Shown here: in pieces, positions 9,101 to 19,818 of the stretch
Position numbering within the stretch: position 1 is the stretch's first letter
Layout: each line of letters starts with the position of its first letter
Assembly (NCBI RefSeq): GCF_022829285.1
Contig: NZ_JAKSYI010000094.1
Location: 93,798-157,797, forward strand
Direction of reading: 5' to 3'
DNA: 64,000 nucleotides
Origin: Methylobacterium sp. J-078
GTDB taxonomy: Bacteria > Pseudomonadota > Alphaproteobacteria > Rhizobiales > Beijerinckiaceae
The notes under the pieces: model-generated
The model's input: only the letters and a program-made list of their open reading frames with translations
Databases searched by the model: none
What the model was told of the DNA's origin: nothing
Program-made: the position numbers and the translations under genes

Positions 9101-10786
9101 ATGCTCGGACGAATGAGGGTTATTTATAAAATCGGGCTATCCATTGGAATAATTAGCACAATCCTTGGTTTGTGCGTATGGTATTCGACCGCGCGGCTGA
9201 ATGAAATCAGCGGAAGTTACTCGGGGTTCATCGCGCGGGAGGCGAAGGGCGCAGCCAATGCGCGCCGTGCCAACCGGTTTGTCTTCGAGATGAACCATGC
9301 GCTGTACCGGGCGATCATGGAGCCGGACGCCGAGACCAAGGCCCTCTATCTTGCGCAGATGGACAAGGCGTATCCCCAGCTCAAGCAGCTGATGGACAGG
9401 CTGTCGGTCGAGGCTCCAACCTTCGCGTCCCGCCTGCAACCGATCGCCGTTCGGATCGACCGCCTGATCGAGGACAGCCTGAAGGTGCGCGCGCTCCTGG
9501 AGAAGGGCCAGCCCGCGCAGGCGCTCGACCTCATGCACAATGCAGTCGATCCGAACTTCAAGGAAATCTATATGGCGTGCGGCACGCTGTCTTCGGACAT
9601 CGCCGCGTACATGGATACCGAAGCCGCCGCCCTGAGGGCCCAGGCCGAGACGACCCGGACGACCGTCCTCGCCTTCAGCGGGATCGGCGTGGTCCTCAGC
9701 TTGATCTGTGCGGCTCTCATCGCGATGTTCGGCATCTCACGGCCGTTGGGCAGCCTCGTCACCGTGCTCCAGCGCATGGCCGCAGGCGAGACGGATATCA
9801 GCATCCCGGAGGGCAAGCGCGGCGACGAGATCGGCGCGGTCGGGCGCGCCGTCGAGAACATCCGCTCCATGGTCGCGAAGAAGGCTGCGGAACAGGCCGA
9901 ACTCGCCCGGATCACCGATGCCGCCGCCGCCTCCGAACGCCGCCGCGCCATGATCGAACTCGCCGATGGTTTCCAGGAGGCCGTGGGTGGCATCGTGGGC
10001 ATGGTCTCCTCGTCGGCGACCGAGTTGCAGGCCACGGCCTCGACCATGACGGCGACCGCCCGCGAAACCGCCAGCCAATCGATCGCTGTCGCCGCCGCCG
10101 CCGAGGAGGCTGCCACCAATGTCGGCACGGTGGCGGCGGCGGCCGAGGAACTCGGCTCCTCCGTCCAGGAGATCGGCCGGCAGGTCGCGAGTTCCGCCGA
10201 TCTCGCCCAGATGGCGGTCGGCGAAGCGGACCAGACCGCCCGCCTCGTGACAGAGCTGAGCCAGGCCGCGAACCGCATCGGAGACGTGGTGAGCCTGATC
10301 TCCACGATCGCCGGGCAGACCAACCTGCTCGCCCTGAATGCGACGATCGAAGCGGCGCGAGCCGGCGAGGCCGGCCGCGGCTTCGCGGTGGTGGCCACCG
10401 AGGTCAAGGAACTCGCGAGCCAGACGGCTCGGGCGACCGAGGAGATCTCCGGTCAGATCGCACGGATCCAGGGGGCGACGGGCGACGCCGTCCAGGCTAT
10501 TTCCGGCATCTCGACCCGCATCCGCGAGATCAACACGGTGGCGGCCACGATCGCGGCGGCCGTCGAGGAGCAGGGGGCAGCCACCCAGGAGATCGTGCGC
10601 AACGTCGCGCAAGCCGCGACGGGGACCAGCGAGGTCACCGGCAACATCTCCGGCGTCGCGGGCGCGGCGGAAGAGACGGGAGCTGCCGCCACCCAGGTGC
10701 TGGCCTCCGCTTCGGAGCTGTCGCGCCAGTCCGAGCACCTCAATGCCGAAGTCGGACGCTTCCTCGCCACCGTGCGGGCGGCGTGA
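9101..10786 (+). CDS. Methyl-accepting chemotaxis protein
   Basis: Transmembrane chemoreceptor of 561 residues that relays a periplasmic signal to CheA/CheW. Membrane segment 1 is near residues 9-29. A mostly helical periplasmic sensor of about 160 residues follows (four-helix-bundle type), then membrane segment 2 near 190-212, a HAMP domain ([19 protein letters not shown]), and a long coiled-coil signalling domain. The conserved hairpin tip reads [20 protein letters not shown] around residues 408-427. There is no C-terminal CheR/CheB-binding pentapeptide. No che genes are nearby. The first codons and the upstream region are much richer in A+T than the rest. The ligand cannot be inferred. Confidence 0.95.
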   Translation: MLGRMRVIYKIGLSIGIISTILGLCVWYSTARLNEISGSYSGFIAREAKGAANARRANRFVFEMNHALYRAIMEPDAETKALYLAQMDKAYPQLKQLMDRLSVEAPTFASRLQPIAVRIDRLIEDSLKVRALLEKGQPAQALDLMHNAVDPNFKEIYMACGTLSSDIAAYMDTEAAALRAQAETTRTTVLAFSGIGVVLSLICAALIAMFGISRPLGSLVTVLQRMAAGETDISIPEGKRGDEIGAVGRAVENIRSMVAKKAAEQAELARITDAAAASERRRAMIELADGFQEAVGGIVGMVSSSATELQATASTMTATARETASQSIAVAAAAEEAATNVGTVAAAAEELGSSVQEIGRQVASSADLAQMAVGEADQTARLVTELSQAANRIGDVVSLISTIAGQTNLLALNATIEAARAGEAGRGFAVVATEVKELASQTARATEEISGQIARIQGATGDAVQAISGISTRIREINTVAATIAAAVEEQGAATQEIVRNVAQAATGTSEVTGNISGVAGAAEETGAAATQVLASASELSRQSEHLNAEVGRFLATVRAA

Positions 10787-10796
10787 GCAAGGTCGG

Positions 10797-10837
10797 GACG
10801 GGGGCCGCCGGGCCGGGATTGGGCCCGCCGCCCCGTC
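10797..10837 (+). terminator. Strong GC hairpin after the chemoreceptor gene
   Basis: GACGGGG pairs with CCCCGTC, and inside it CGGGCC pairs with GGCCCG around a short loop. It follows the chemoreceptor stop codon by 11 bases and precedes a TTGACA promoter element. There is no T-run, so the hairpin could assist termination but is not a textbook intrinsic terminator. Confidence 0.5.
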
Positions 10838-10844
10838 CGCTTCG

Positions 10845-10873
10845 TTGACAGGGGCGGGAAACCTCATTAACGC
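10845..10873 (+). promoter_or_regulatory. Candidate sigma-70 promoter for rplU-rpmA
   Basis: A perfect -35 hexamer TTGACA is followed after 17 bases by TAACGC, a weak -10 but of a form seen at alphaproteobacterial housekeeping promoters. It lies directly after the hairpin that follows the chemoreceptor gene and about 150 bp ahead of rplU. Confidence 0.45.
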
Positions 10874-10884
10874 AGCGACTCATA

Positions 10885-10913
10885 CGCGCGGCTTCCTCGA
10901 CGAAGTCCGCGCG
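10885..10913 (+). ncRNA. Leader hairpin in the rplU 5' untranslated region
   Basis: CGCGCGG-CTTC pairs with GAAG-T-CCGCGCG around a CTCGAC loop: an 11-pair stem with one bulged T, followed by TTT. Placed just downstream of the candidate promoter, it would sit at or near the 5' end of the rplU-rpmA transcript. It may be an L21-type leader, an attenuator or a transcript-stabilising hairpin; sequence alone does not decide. Confidence 0.45.
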
Positions 10914-11026
10914 TTTCGCGTTCGCCCCCGGCTCGATCCGACGGTGCGGATGACCTGAACAAGAAGACGGTCCAGGATTCGCCGCGAGGCGCGCCGGAGG
11001 CCGGCAGAGAACACGAAGAGAGAACG

Positions 11027-11341
11027 ATGTTCGCAGTCATCAAGACGGGCGGCAAGCAGTATCGCGTTGCCGCCAACGACACCATCACGATCGCCACGCT
11101 CGCGGGCGAGGCCGGTTCGGCCGTTACCTTCGGTGACGTGCTCCTGTTCACGAATGGCGAAGGCGCCACCCAGGTCGGCGCGCCGCTGCTCTCAGGGATC
11201 AGCGTCACCGGCGAGATCGTCAGCCACGGCCGCGACGCGAAGGTCATCGCCTTCAAGAAGCGCCGCCGTCAGAACTCCCGCCGCAAGCGGGGCCACCGCC
11301 AGCACCACACGGTGGTCCGCATCACCGGCATCAGCGCCTGA
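11027..11341 (+). CDS. rplU: 50S ribosomal protein L21
   Basis: Large-subunit ribosomal protein that contacts 23S rRNA. The 104-residue sequence starts MFAVIKTGGKQYRVAANDTI and ends with the basic signature KKRRRQNSRRKRGHRQHHTV, both diagnostic. A GAGAGAA purine stretch lies ahead of the ATG. It is first in the order rplU-rpmA-obgE, and likely cotranscribed with rpmA, 39 bp downstream. Confidence 0.98.
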   Translation: MFAVIKTGGKQYRVAANDTITIATLAGEAGSAVTFGDVLLFTNGEGATQVGAPLLSGISVTGEIVSHGRDAKVIAFKKRRRQNSRRKRGHRQHHTVVRITGISA

Positions 11342-11380
11342 CGATCCGACCTGAGATTCAAGAATTCGGAGTAACTCCCC

Positions 11381-11647
11381 ATGGCCCATAAAAAAGCAGG
11401 CGGCTCGTCCCGCAACGGCCGCGACTCGGCCGGTCAGCGCCTCGGCGTGAAGAAGTTCGGTTCCGAGGCCGTCATTCCGGGCAACATCATCGTGCGCCAG
11501 CGCGGCACCAAGTGGCACCCCGGCACCAACGTCGGCATGGGTACGGACCACACCCTGTTCGCCAAGGCCGCCGGCCGCGTGCTGTTTGAGACGAAGCGCG
11601 GCCGCGCCTTCGTCACGGTCGTGCCGGTGCAGGAAGCCGCCGAGTAA
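11381..11647 (+). CDS. rpmA: 50S ribosomal protein L27
   Basis: Large-subunit protein whose N-terminus reaches the peptidyl-transferase centre. The sequence starts [20 protein letters not shown] and has [20 protein letters not shown], which is diagnostic. At 88 residues it has the usual length, and there is no N-terminal propeptide of the Firmicutes type. It follows rplU closely. Confidence 0.98.
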   Translation: MAHKKAGGSSRNGRDSAGQRLGVKKFGSEAVIPGNIIVRQRGTKWHPGTNVGMGTDHTLFAKAAGRVLFETKRGRAFVTVVPVQEAAE

Positions 11648-11698
11648 GGCGCTTGGCCTGGGCCTTCCGACAGGCGGGCCCCACCACCAGATGATCCC

Positions 11699-11724
11699 GG
11701 GGAAGATGGGAAACCGTCTTCCCC
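11699..11724 (+). terminator. GAAA-tetraloop hairpin between rpmA and obgE
   Basis: GGGGAAGATGG and CCGTCTTCCCC pair over 11 positions (one T-G wobble) around a GAAA tetraloop. A second small stem (CGTCG/CGACG) follows at once. It lies about 50 bp after the rpmA stop. No T-run is present, so partial termination or an RNA-processing/stability role are both possible. Confidence 0.5.
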
Positions 11725-11763
11725 GTCGTCGTTTCGGCGACGCGTCGAAATCCCGATGCCTGA

Positions 11764-12828
<1,065 letters not shown>

Positions 12829-12892
12829 AGCCCTTGTGTGTCGCGCTAGCGGTCGTCACAAGCGGACAATCCTCCTCCCGCCGACGCTGCCG

Positions 12893-14029
12893 ATGACCCT
12901 CGACGTCCAGATCCCGAACCTCCAAGATTTCCGCCGCATCGTCATCAAGGTCGGCTCGGCCCTCCTCGTCGACCGGGTGCGCGGGCGCCTGCGCCATGCC
13001 TGGCTTGCCGCGCTCGCCGAGGACATCGCCGATCTGCATGCCAGCGGGGCCGACGTGCTCGTGGTCTCCTCCGGCGCGATCGCGCTGGGGCGCACGGTGC
13101 TGGGCTACCCGCCCGGCCCCTTGCGCCTCGAGGAAAGTCAGGCGGCCGCGGCCGTTGGGCAGATCGCCCTGGCGCGGCACTGGTCGGAGGCGCTGGGGCA
13201 TCACGGCATCGCGGCTGGTCAGATCCTGGTGACGCCGCAGGACACCGAGGAGCGCCGGCGCTACCTCAACGCCCGCGCCACCGTGCTGAAGCTCCTCGAA
13301 GTGCGCGCTGTGCCGGTCGTCAACGAGAACGACACGGTGGCGACGTCCGAGATCCGCTACGGCGACAATGACCGCCTCGCCGCCCGCGTCGCCACCATGA
13401 TCGGCGCCGACGTGCTGGTGCTGTTCTCGGACATCGACGGGCTCTACACCGCCCCGCCGCACGCCGACCCGGCGGCGCGACACCTGCCGCTGATCGAGCG
13501 GATCACGCCCGAGATCGAGGCCATGGCCGGCGGGCCGGCCTCGGAACTCTCGCGCGGGGGCATGCGCACCAAGGTCGAGGCGGCCAAGATCGCCGCCAGC
13601 GGCGGCACCCACATGATCATCGCCGACGGACGCGAGAAGAATCCGCTGCGCACCATCCTCCGGGGCGGGCGCTGCAGCTGGTTCCTGTCGGGCTCCAATC
13701 CGGTCACCGCCCGCAAGAGCTGGATCGCGGGTTCGCTCGAACCACGCGGCATCCTCACGGTGGATGCCGGCGCGGCGCGCGCCCTTCAGGGCGGCGCGAG
13801 CCTGCTGCCGGTGGGCGTCACCAAGGTGCAGGGCGGCTTCGGGCGCGGCGACGCCGTGGTGATCCGGGACGAGGCCGGCCGCATCCTCGGGCGCGGCCTC
13901 GTGGCCTACGACAGCGACCAGGCCGTGCGCATCATCGGCCGCCCGAGCCGTGAGATCGCGGATCTCCTCACCCATCCGGGCCGCGCCGAGATGGTGCATC
14001 GCGATGACCTCGCCATGGTGGGGGAATAG
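12893..14029 (+). CDS. proB: Glutamate 5-kinase
   Basis: First enzyme of proline synthesis: phosphorylates glutamate to gamma-glutamyl phosphate. The amino-acid-kinase domain starts [14 protein letters not shown], with [14 protein letters not shown] and [20 protein letters not shown] as substrate and ATP-site motifs. A C-terminal PUA domain covers about residues 285-370 ([20 protein letters not shown]). The 378-residue length is standard. The ATG giving [13 protein letters not shown] was chosen because upstream in-frame sequence is unrelated shadow coding. proA follows after about 60 bp, so product channelling and cotranscription are expected. Proline feedback inhibition is a family property. 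Confidence 0.97.
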   Translation: MTLDVQIPNLQDFRRIVIKVGSALLVDRVRGRLRHAWLAALAEDIADLHASGADVLVVSSGAIALGRTVLGYPPGPLRLEESQAAAAVGQIALARHWSEALGHHGIAAGQILVTPQDTEERRRYLNARATVLKLLEVRAVPVVNENDTVATSEIRYGDNDRLAARVATMIGADVLVLFSDIDGLYTAPPHADPAARHLPLIERITPEIEAMAGGPASELSRGGMRTKVEAAKIAASGGTHMIIADGREKNPLRTILRGGRCSWFLSGSNPVTARKSWIAGSLEPRGILTVDAGAARALQGGASLLPVGVTKVQGGFGRGDAVVIRDEAGRILGRGLVAYDSDQAVRIIGRPSREIADLLTHPGRAEMVHRDDLAMVGE

Positions 14030-14092
14030 CAGGTCTGTCAGCGGCAATGCTTGTTCTTACCGCGCTCGACGTGGCATGACGGATACGAACAC

Positions 14093-15436
14093 ATGGCGGC
14101 CGCGCCCTTTTCCGCGACGGTCGCGAGGATGAAGGCCGTGCCCGTTCTGAACCTGCGAACCGATTTCGCGCCCCCCGGCGATCTCTCCGAGGAGATGAAC
14201 GCCCTCGGCCGGCGCGCCCGCGCCGCCGCCCGCCAGATCGCCCTCGCCCCAGCTCAGACCAAGGACACGGCCCTGCGCCTGATCTCCGAGCGCTTGCGCG
14301 CCGAGCGGGACGACATCCTGGCCGAGAACGCCCGCGACGTGGAGGCGGCTCGCGCCGCCGGCCAGACCGAGGCGCTCATCGATCGGCTCACCCTGGATGC
14401 AGGCCGGCTCAACGCGATCGCGGATGCGGTCGCCAAGATCGGCGCGCTGCCCGATCCCGTCGGCCGGCAGGTGGCTGCGTTCGAGCGGCCGAACGGCCTG
14501 CTCATCGAGCGCATCGCCGTACCGCTCGGCGTGATCGGCGTGATCTTCGAGAGCCGACCCAACGTCACCGCCGATGCCGGCGCGCTCTGCCTCAAGGCCG
14601 GCAATGCCGCGATCCTGCGCGCGGGCTCCGACAGCCACCGCTCGGCCATGGCCATCGCCCGCGTCATGCGCGCCGGGCTGGAGGCCGCCGGCCTGCCCGC
14701 CGACGCCATCCAGATCGTGCCGACCCGTGATCGCGCGGCCGTCGGCGCCATGCTGTCGGGACTCGACGGCGGCATCGACGTCATCGTGCCCCGCGGCGGG
14801 CGCGGCCTCGTGGAGCGTGTGCAGGCGGAGGCCCGCGTGCCGGTCTTCGCCCATCTCGACGGCATCTGCCACGTCTACGTGGCGGCGGGCGCGGATCTCG
14901 ACATGGCGCTCAAGGTCGTTCTCAACAGCAAGATGCGCCGGACCGGCATCTGCGGCGCTGCCGAGACGCTGCTCGTCGACCGGGCCTGCGTGGAGACCCA
15001 CCTCGCCCCCCTGGTCAAGGCGCTGCTCGATTTCGGATGTGCCGTGCGCGGCGACGCGGCCACGCAGGCCGCCGACGACCGGGTGACGGCCGCGAGCGAG
15101 GCCGACTGGCGCACCGAGTACCTCGACGCCATCATCTCGGTGCGGGTGGTCGACGGGCTCGACGCGGCGATCGAGCACATCGAGACCAACGGCTCGCACC
15201 ACACCGACGCGATCATCACGGACGACATGGCGGAGGCGACCCGCTTCCTCGCCGAGGTCGATTCGGCCATCGTGACCCACAACGCCTCGACCCAGTTCGC
15301 CGATGGCGGCGAATTCGGCTTCGGTGCGGAGATCGGCATCGCCACCGGGCGCATGCATGCGCGCGGTCCGGTGGGCGTCGAGCAACTCACCACCTTCAAG
15401 TATCGCGTCCACGGGAACGGGCAGACGCGCCCTTGA
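14093..15436 (+). CDS. proA: Gamma-glutamyl phosphate reductase
   Basis: NADPH-dependent enzyme that reduces gamma-glutamyl phosphate to glutamate semialdehyde, the second proline step. An aldehyde-dehydrogenase-like fold is clear: [20 protein letters not shown], then the catalytic Cys at about residue 287 in [16 protein letters not shown], and the C-terminal [17 protein letters not shown]. The chosen ATG ([14 protein letters not shown]) gives 447 residues; a second ATG 12 codons later ([10 protein letters not shown]) would give 435, closer to the usual length, but lacks a spaced ribosome-binding site. nadD starts 27 bp after its stop. Confidence 0.96.
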   Translation: MAAAPFSATVARMKAVPVLNLRTDFAPPGDLSEEMNALGRRARAAARQIALAPAQTKDTALRLISERLRAERDDILAENARDVEAARAAGQTEALIDRLTLDAGRLNAIADAVAKIGALPDPVGRQVAAFERPNGLLIERIAVPLGVIGVIFESRPNVTADAGALCLKAGNAAILRAGSDSHRSAMAIARVMRAGLEAAGLPADAIQIVPTRDRAAVGAMLSGLDGGIDVIVPRGGRGLVERVQAEARVPVFAHLDGICHVYVAAGADLDMALKVVLNSKMRRTGICGAAETLLVDRACVETHLAPLVKALLDFGCAVRGDAATQAADDRVTAASEADWRTEYLDAIISVRVVDGLDAAIEHIETNGSHHTDAIITDDMAEATRFLAEVDSAIVTHNASTQFADGGEFGFGAEIGIATGRMHARGPVGVEQLTTFKYRVHGNGQTRP

Positions 15437-15463
15437 CGCTCGCCCGTCCGACCCGGGACCCCG

Positions 15464-16087
15464 ATGCGCCTTGACGCGTCGGGGCCGGCGCGCCTGCCGC
15501 CCGTCGCGCCGGGCCTGCGCATCGGTCTCTACGGCGGCTCCTTCAATCCGGCCCATCTCGGGCACCGGCATGTCAGCCTCGTCGCCCTGAAGCGGCTTCG
15601 CCTCGACCGCATCTGGTGGATGGTCACCCCCGGCAATCCGCTGAAGGACCGGGGCGAACTCGCGGCCATCGACCGGCGGGTCGAGCGAGCGGCCCAGATC
15701 GCCGATCATCCCCGCATCGCGGTCACGGATTTCGAATCACGGATCGGCGCGCGCTACACCCGCCAGACGCTCGAATTCCTCACCCGCCGCAACCCGGCGC
15801 TGCGCTTCGTCTGGATCATGGGCGCCGACAGCCTCGCGACATTTCACCGCTGGCAGGGATTTTTCGAGATCGCCGGCCTGATGCCGATGGCGATCGTCGA
15901 TCGGCCGGGCTTCACCCTGACGGCACCGGCTGCCCGGGCCGCCCGGGCACTCGCGCCCTGGCGCATCCCCGAGACGGAGGCGGCGAGCCTGCCCGACCGT
16001 GCGCCCCCCGCCTGGGTTTTCCTGCACGGGCCCCGCTCGACCCTCTCGTCGACGGCGCTTCGCGCCAAGCCGGGCGGCCCTGCATAG
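15464..16087 (+). CDS. nadD: Nicotinate-nucleotide adenylyltransferase
   Basis: Transfers AMP to nicotinate mononucleotide in NAD synthesis. The nucleotidyltransferase signature GGSFNPAHLGH is at residues 24-34, followed by WWMVTPGNPLKDRGEL, FVWIMGADSLATFHRW and the C-terminal phosphate-loop sequence STLSSTALR (an ISSTxIR variant). At 207 residues it fits the alphaproteobacterial form with a short N-terminal extension. It continues the proBA series and is followed by rsfS, a pairing that is widespread. Confidence 0.95.
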   Translation: MRLDASGPARLPPVAPGLRIGLYGGSFNPAHLGHRHVSLVALKRLRLDRIWWMVTPGNPLKDRGELAAIDRRVERAAQIADHPRIAVTDFESRIGARYTRQTLEFLTRRNPALRFVWIMGADSLATFHRWQGFFEIAGLMPMAIVDRPGFTLTAPAARAARALAPWRIPETEAASLPDRAPPAWVFLHGPRSTLSSTALRAKPGGPA

Positions 16088-16150
16088 GCCGCACGTGGAA
16101 AAGGCAAGCGCCACGTTCCACTTTATCCCTATCCGGGGTACGATGATGGG

Positions 16151-16594
16151 ATGACGATGGCGATAGCAGGAACCCAGACGCTGAACGACGCGGCCCACAC
16201 CGGAGTCCCGAGCTCCGAAGAAACCACCAACCGGAAGATCGACGATCTCCGGAGCCTCGCTCTCGAGTGCCTCGAGGACATGAAGGCCGAGGAAACGATC
16301 GAGATCGACCTGATGGGCCGAACCTCCCTGGCCGACACCATGATCATCACCTCGGGCCGCTCGCAGCGCCATGTCGGCGCGATCGCGGATCGTGTCCTGC
16401 AGGAGATGAAGACCAAGGGCCTCGGCACGGCCCGGGTCGAGGGTCTGCCGGCCTGCGACTGGGTGCTGATCGATGCCGGCGACGTCATCGTGCACATCTT
16501 CCGCCCCGAGGTGCGGGGTTTCTACAATCTCGAGAAGATGTGGGGCGCCGACCGTCCCGCCGCCGCGCTTCCCTCCGTCGCCTTGGCCGAGTGA
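16151..16594 (+). CDS. rsfS: Ribosomal silencing factor RsfS
   Basis: Binds ribosomal protein L14 and blocks 50S-30S joining when nutrients are low. The domain is recognisable from LRSLALECLEDMKAEETIEI, LADTMIITSGRSQRHVGAIA and DWVLIDAGDVIVHIFRPE. Length is 147 residues, with a 28-residue N-terminal extension of low similarity. Two ATGs, two codons apart, start it (MTM). The next gene, rlmH, begins 16 bp after its stop. Confidence 0.95.
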   Translation: MTMAIAGTQTLNDAAHTGVPSSEETTNRKIDDLRSLALECLEDMKAEETIEIDLMGRTSLADTMIITSGRSQRHVGAIADRVLQEMKTKGLGTARVEGLPACDWVLIDAGDVIVHIFRPEVRGFYNLEKMWGADRPAAALPSVALAE

Positions 16595-16610
16595 GAACCG
16601 GCGCCGCATC

Positions 16611-17111
16611 GTGCGCCTGCTCGTGGCGGCGGTCGGCCGCCTGAAGCCCGGTCCCGAGCGCGATCTCGCCGCGCGCTACCGCGAGCGTGCCGCGCAGGTC
16701 GGGCGCGGGCTCGGCTTCACCGCCTGCGACATCGCCGAGATCCCTGAGAGCCGGGCCCGCCGGGCACCGGATCGGGCGTCCGAGGAGGGCGCGGCCATCC
16801 TGGCGCAGGTCGCCACCGGCGCGGTCCTCGCAGTCTACGACGAGCGCGGGCGTTCGGACCTCACCAGCGAGACCATTGCGGCGCGAATCGGCGATTGGCG
16901 CGATGCGGGCCGCGCCGCCCTCGTGCTGGCCATCGGCGGCGCCGATGGCCTCGACCCGGCGGTGCGGGCGCGGGCCGAACTCAGCCTCTCCTTCGGAGCC
17001 GCGACCTTGCCGCACGGGCTTGTGCGCGTGCTGGCGCTGGAGCAGGTGTATCGTACGCTGACGATCCTGGCCGGCCACCCGTACCACCGCGGAAACCTCG
17101 ACGAGCGATGA
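16611..17111 (+). CDS. rlmH: 23S rRNA pseudouridine-1915 N3-methyltransferase RlmH
   Basis: SPOUT-fold methyltransferase acting on the 70S ribosome at pseudouridine 1915 of helix 69. Family hallmarks are the start RLLVAAVGRLKPGPERDLA, the knot sequence LVLAIGGADGLDP, and the C-terminal YRTLTILAGHPYHR. Initiation is at a GTG because no ATG precedes the conserved first strand, giving 166 residues. Its TGA overlaps the ATG of the next gene (ATGA), implying translational coupling to the EnvC-like protein. Confidence 0.95.
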   Translation: MRLLVAAVGRLKPGPERDLAARYRERAAQVGRGLGFTACDIAEIPESRARRAPDRASEEGAAILAQVATGAVLAVYDERGRSDLTSETIAARIGDWRDAGRAALVLAIGGADGLDPAVRARAELSLSFGAATLPHGLVRVLALEQVYRTLTILAGHPYHRGNLDER

Positions 17112-18448
17112 ATTCGGCGACCCGACGCAGGCGAGATGGGGTGAGGCGCGGCCTGCTGCTGGTGGCCTGCCTCTCCGTGTCCTCCGCGCCCCGCGCCGAG
17201 GAACCGTCGACGCCGGTCGCGGTCCAGAAGGCGCTCGACGAGAAGACCCGCCGGGCCGAGAACCTGAAGCGCATCGAGGAGGCCCTGGCCGCCAGCACGG
17301 GCGCGCGGGCGAAGTACGAGGCAGAGATCGCCGCGATCGGTGGCGACCGGGCGAAGCTGAATACAGCGCTCCTCGACGCCGCCCGCCAGGCTCAGGCCAC
17401 CGAGGTGCGCATGAGCCGCCTTGAGGAGCGCCTGAAGACGCTCGGTGCCAGCGAGACCGCCCTGCGGCGCTCCCTCGAGTCGCGGCGCGGGGTGATCGCT
17501 GAGATTCTGGCGGCGCTCCAGCGCATGGGACGGCGGCCGCCGCCGGCCGTGCTCGTGCGGCCCGAGGACGTGCTGGCGGTGATCCGCACCTCCATGCTTC
17601 TCGGCGCTGTGGTGCCGGAATTGCGCGGCGAGGCCGAGACCCTGGCCGGGGACCTCTCCGAACTCGTGCGCCTAAGGGGCCTGATCGCGGCGGATCGCGA
17701 AGGTTTGACCAGCGATCTCGCGGGCTGGGCGCGGGAGCAACAGCGCCTGAACGCCCTCATCGCCACGCGCCGCACCCGGCAGGCCGAAGTCGAGAGCGGA
17801 TTGGCCGCCGAGCGCACCCGCACCGCCGAACTCGCCGTGCAGGCCCGCAGCCTGAAGGACCTTCTCGACCGGATGGAGGGCGAGGTCGCCTCCGCGCGGC
17901 GTGCCGCCGAGGAGGCGCGGGCCGCGGAGACCCGCGAGGCCCGCGCGACGCAGGAGCGCTTCGCGGCGGCCGGCGCCCGCGACCCGGCCCGGCTGGCGCC
18001 AAAGGTGCGTTTCGTGGATACACGTGGCGACCTGCCCCGTCCGGTCAGCGGAGCCACCCTGCGCAGCTTCAACCAGCCCGACGGGAACGGCGGCACGACC
18101 CGCGGCATATCGCTCGCGACCCGGCCGAAAGCCGTGGTTTCGTCACCGGCCGATGGCTGGGTGTCCTTCGCCGGGCAGTTCCGCTCGTACGGGCGACTCT
18201 TGATCATCAACGCCGGCGATGGCTACTATCTCTTGTTGGCGGGGATGGACCAGATCAACGTCGAGGTCGGCCAGTTCGTGCTCGCGGGCGAGCCGGTGGC
18301 GGCGATGGGGGAGGGTGGCACCGGCGCCGATTCGGCAGCCGGTGATCGCGGCGATCCGGTCTTATACGTCGAGTTCAGAAAAGACGGCGGCTCCATCGAC
18401 CCGGAGCCTTGGTGGGCGAAAAGCCCCAGCGAGAAGGTTCGCGGATAA
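17108..18448 (+). CDS. EnvC-like murein hydrolase activator
   Basis: Predicted periplasmic coiled-coil protein with a degenerate LytM/M23 domain. EnvC proteins activate amidases during septal peptidoglycan splitting. An Arg-rich start and a hydrophobic segment ending near APRAEE form a signal peptide. Residues about 40-300 are charged heptad-like helix. The LytM fold is residues about 320-430, but the zinc ligands are absent: the usual H/D positions read TTRGISLATR and the HLHFE site reads VLYVEF. That fits an activator rather than an active peptidase. Length 446 residues. Translation is coupled to rlmH (ATGA) and to ctpA (TAATG). Confidence 0.9.
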   Translation: MNSATRRRRDGVRRGLLLVACLSVSSAPRAEEPSTPVAVQKALDEKTRRAENLKRIEEALAASTGARAKYEAEIAAIGGDRAKLNTALLDAARQAQATEVRMSRLEERLKTLGASETALRRSLESRRGVIAEILAALQRMGRRPPPAVLVRPEDVLAVIRTSMLLGAVVPELRGEAETLAGDLSELVRLRGLIAADREGLTSDLAGWAREQQRLNALIATRRTRQAEVESGLAAERTRTAELAVQARSLKDLLDRMEGEVASARRAAEEARAAETREARATQERFAAAGARDPARLAPKVRFVDTRGDLPRPVSGATLRSFNQPDGNGGTTRGISLATRPKAVVSSPADGWVSFAGQFRSYGRLLIINAGDGYYLLLAGMDQINVEVGQFVLAGEPVAAMGEGGTGADSAAGDRGDPVLYVEFRKDGGSIDPEPWWAKSPSEKVRG

Positions 18449-19770
18449 TGCGCAAGGTTTCCCTGGTTCTGCTCGGCGCGTTCCTCGGCGTCGGATCCTC
18501 GGTGGTGGCCACCCAGACCCACCTGCTCTCGGGGACGAGCGCCGTGGCGGCCTCCGCCGAGACCTACCGCCAGCTCAGCCTGTTCGGCGACGTGTTCGAG
18601 AAGGTCCGCACCGACTACGTCGAGAAGCCGGACGAGGCGAAGCTGATCGAGGCGGCCGTGAACGGCATGCTGACCTCCCTCGATCCGCATTCGAGCTACA
18701 TGGATTCCAAGAGCTTCCGCGACATGCAGGTGCAGACCCGCGGCGAGTTCGGCGGCCTCGGCATCGAGGTCACCATGGAGGACGGCCTGATCAAGGTCGT
18801 GACCCCGATCGACGACACCCCCGCCTCGAAGGCCGGCATCCTCACCAACGACGTCATCACGCAGATCGACGAGGACCAGGTCCAGGGTCTCACCCTGAAC
18901 CAGGCCGTCGACAAGATGCGCGGCCCGGTGAACTCGCCGGTGAAGCTTAAGATCAGCCGCAAGGAAGCCAAGGACCCGATCGAGGTCACGCTCAACCGCG
19001 ACGTGATCAAGATCAAGCCCGTGCGCTCGCGCGCCGAGGGCGGCGACGTCGGCTACATCCGCCTGACCCAGTTCAACGAGCAGACCTTCGACGGCCTGCG
19101 CGCGGCGATCGACAAGCTGAACACCGACATCGGCGCCGACAAGCTCAAGGGCTACGTGCTGGATCTGCGCAACAACCCGGGCGGCCTCCTCGACCAGGCC
19201 GTGATGGTGTCCGACGCCTTCCTCGACCGGGGCGAGATCGTCTCCACCCGCGGCCGCAACCCCGACGAGACGCAGCGATTCTCGGCCAAATCCGGCGACC
19301 TGACCAAGGGCAAGCCCATCGTGGTGCTGGTGAACGGCGGTTCGGCGTCCGCCTCCGAGATCGTGGCCGGCGCCCTGCAGGACCACAAGCGCGCCACGGT
19401 GCTGGGCACGCGCTCCTTCGGCAAGGGCTCGGTGCAGTCGATCATCCCCCTCGGCGGCTCGGGCGCCCTGCGCCTGACCACGGCGCGCTACTACACGCCG
19501 TCGGGCCGCTCGATCCAGGCCAAGGGCATCGAGCCGGACCAGGAGGTCCTGCAGGAGGTGCCGGACGAGCTGAAGGGCAAGGACGAGACCAAGGGCGAAG
19601 CCGGCCTGAAGGGCCACCTCAAGCAGAAGGACGTCGAGGAGCGCGGCGGTTCGTCGGCCTACGTCCCGCCGGACCCGGCCAAGGACAAGCAGCTCATCGC
19701 GGCCTTCGACTTCCTGCGCGGCATCCAGAAGGGCGCGGCCAACACGCCCAAGGCTTCCGTCCCGAACTGA
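18448..19770 (+). CDS. ctpA: S41 family carboxyl-terminal processing protease CtpA
   Basis: Periplasmic tail-specific serine protease of 440 residues. A signal/anchor peptide (MRKVSLVLLGAFLGVGSSVV) leads. A PDZ domain follows around residues 95-165 (GGLGIEVTMEDGLIKVVTPI). The Ser-Lys catalytic dyad lies in GGSASASEIVAGAL (residues 297-310) and FGKGSVQ (Lys326). A low-complexity charged tail (KDETKGEAGLKGHLKQKD) precedes the C-terminal helix. It is coupled by TAATG to the EnvC-like gene, an arrangement conserved in many proteobacteria, consistent with joint control of peptidoglycan hydrolases. A strong terminator follows. Confidence 0.96.
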   Translation: MRKVSLVLLGAFLGVGSSVVATQTHLLSGTSAVAASAETYRQLSLFGDVFEKVRTDYVEKPDEAKLIEAAVNGMLTSLDPHSSYMDSKSFRDMQVQTRGEFGGLGIEVTMEDGLIKVVTPIDDTPASKAGILTNDVITQIDEDQVQGLTLNQAVDKMRGPVNSPVKLKISRKEAKDPIEVTLNRDVIKIKPVRSRAEGGDVGYIRLTQFNEQTFDGLRAAIDKLNTDIGADKLKGYVLDLRNNPGGLLDQAVMVSDAFLDRGEIVSTRGRNPDETQRFSAKSGDLTKGKPIVVLVNGGSASASEIVAGALQDHKRATVLGTRSFGKGSVQSIIPLGGSGALRLTTARYYTPSGRSIQAKGIEPDQEVLQEVPDELKGKDETKGEAGLKGHLKQKDVEERGGSSAYVPPDPAKDKQLIAAFDFLRGIQKGAANTPKASVPN

Positions 19771-19818
19771 CGCTCGTCCTCCGGCGCGACCCGGATTTAG
19801 CGAAGCGTTAACCATGGC

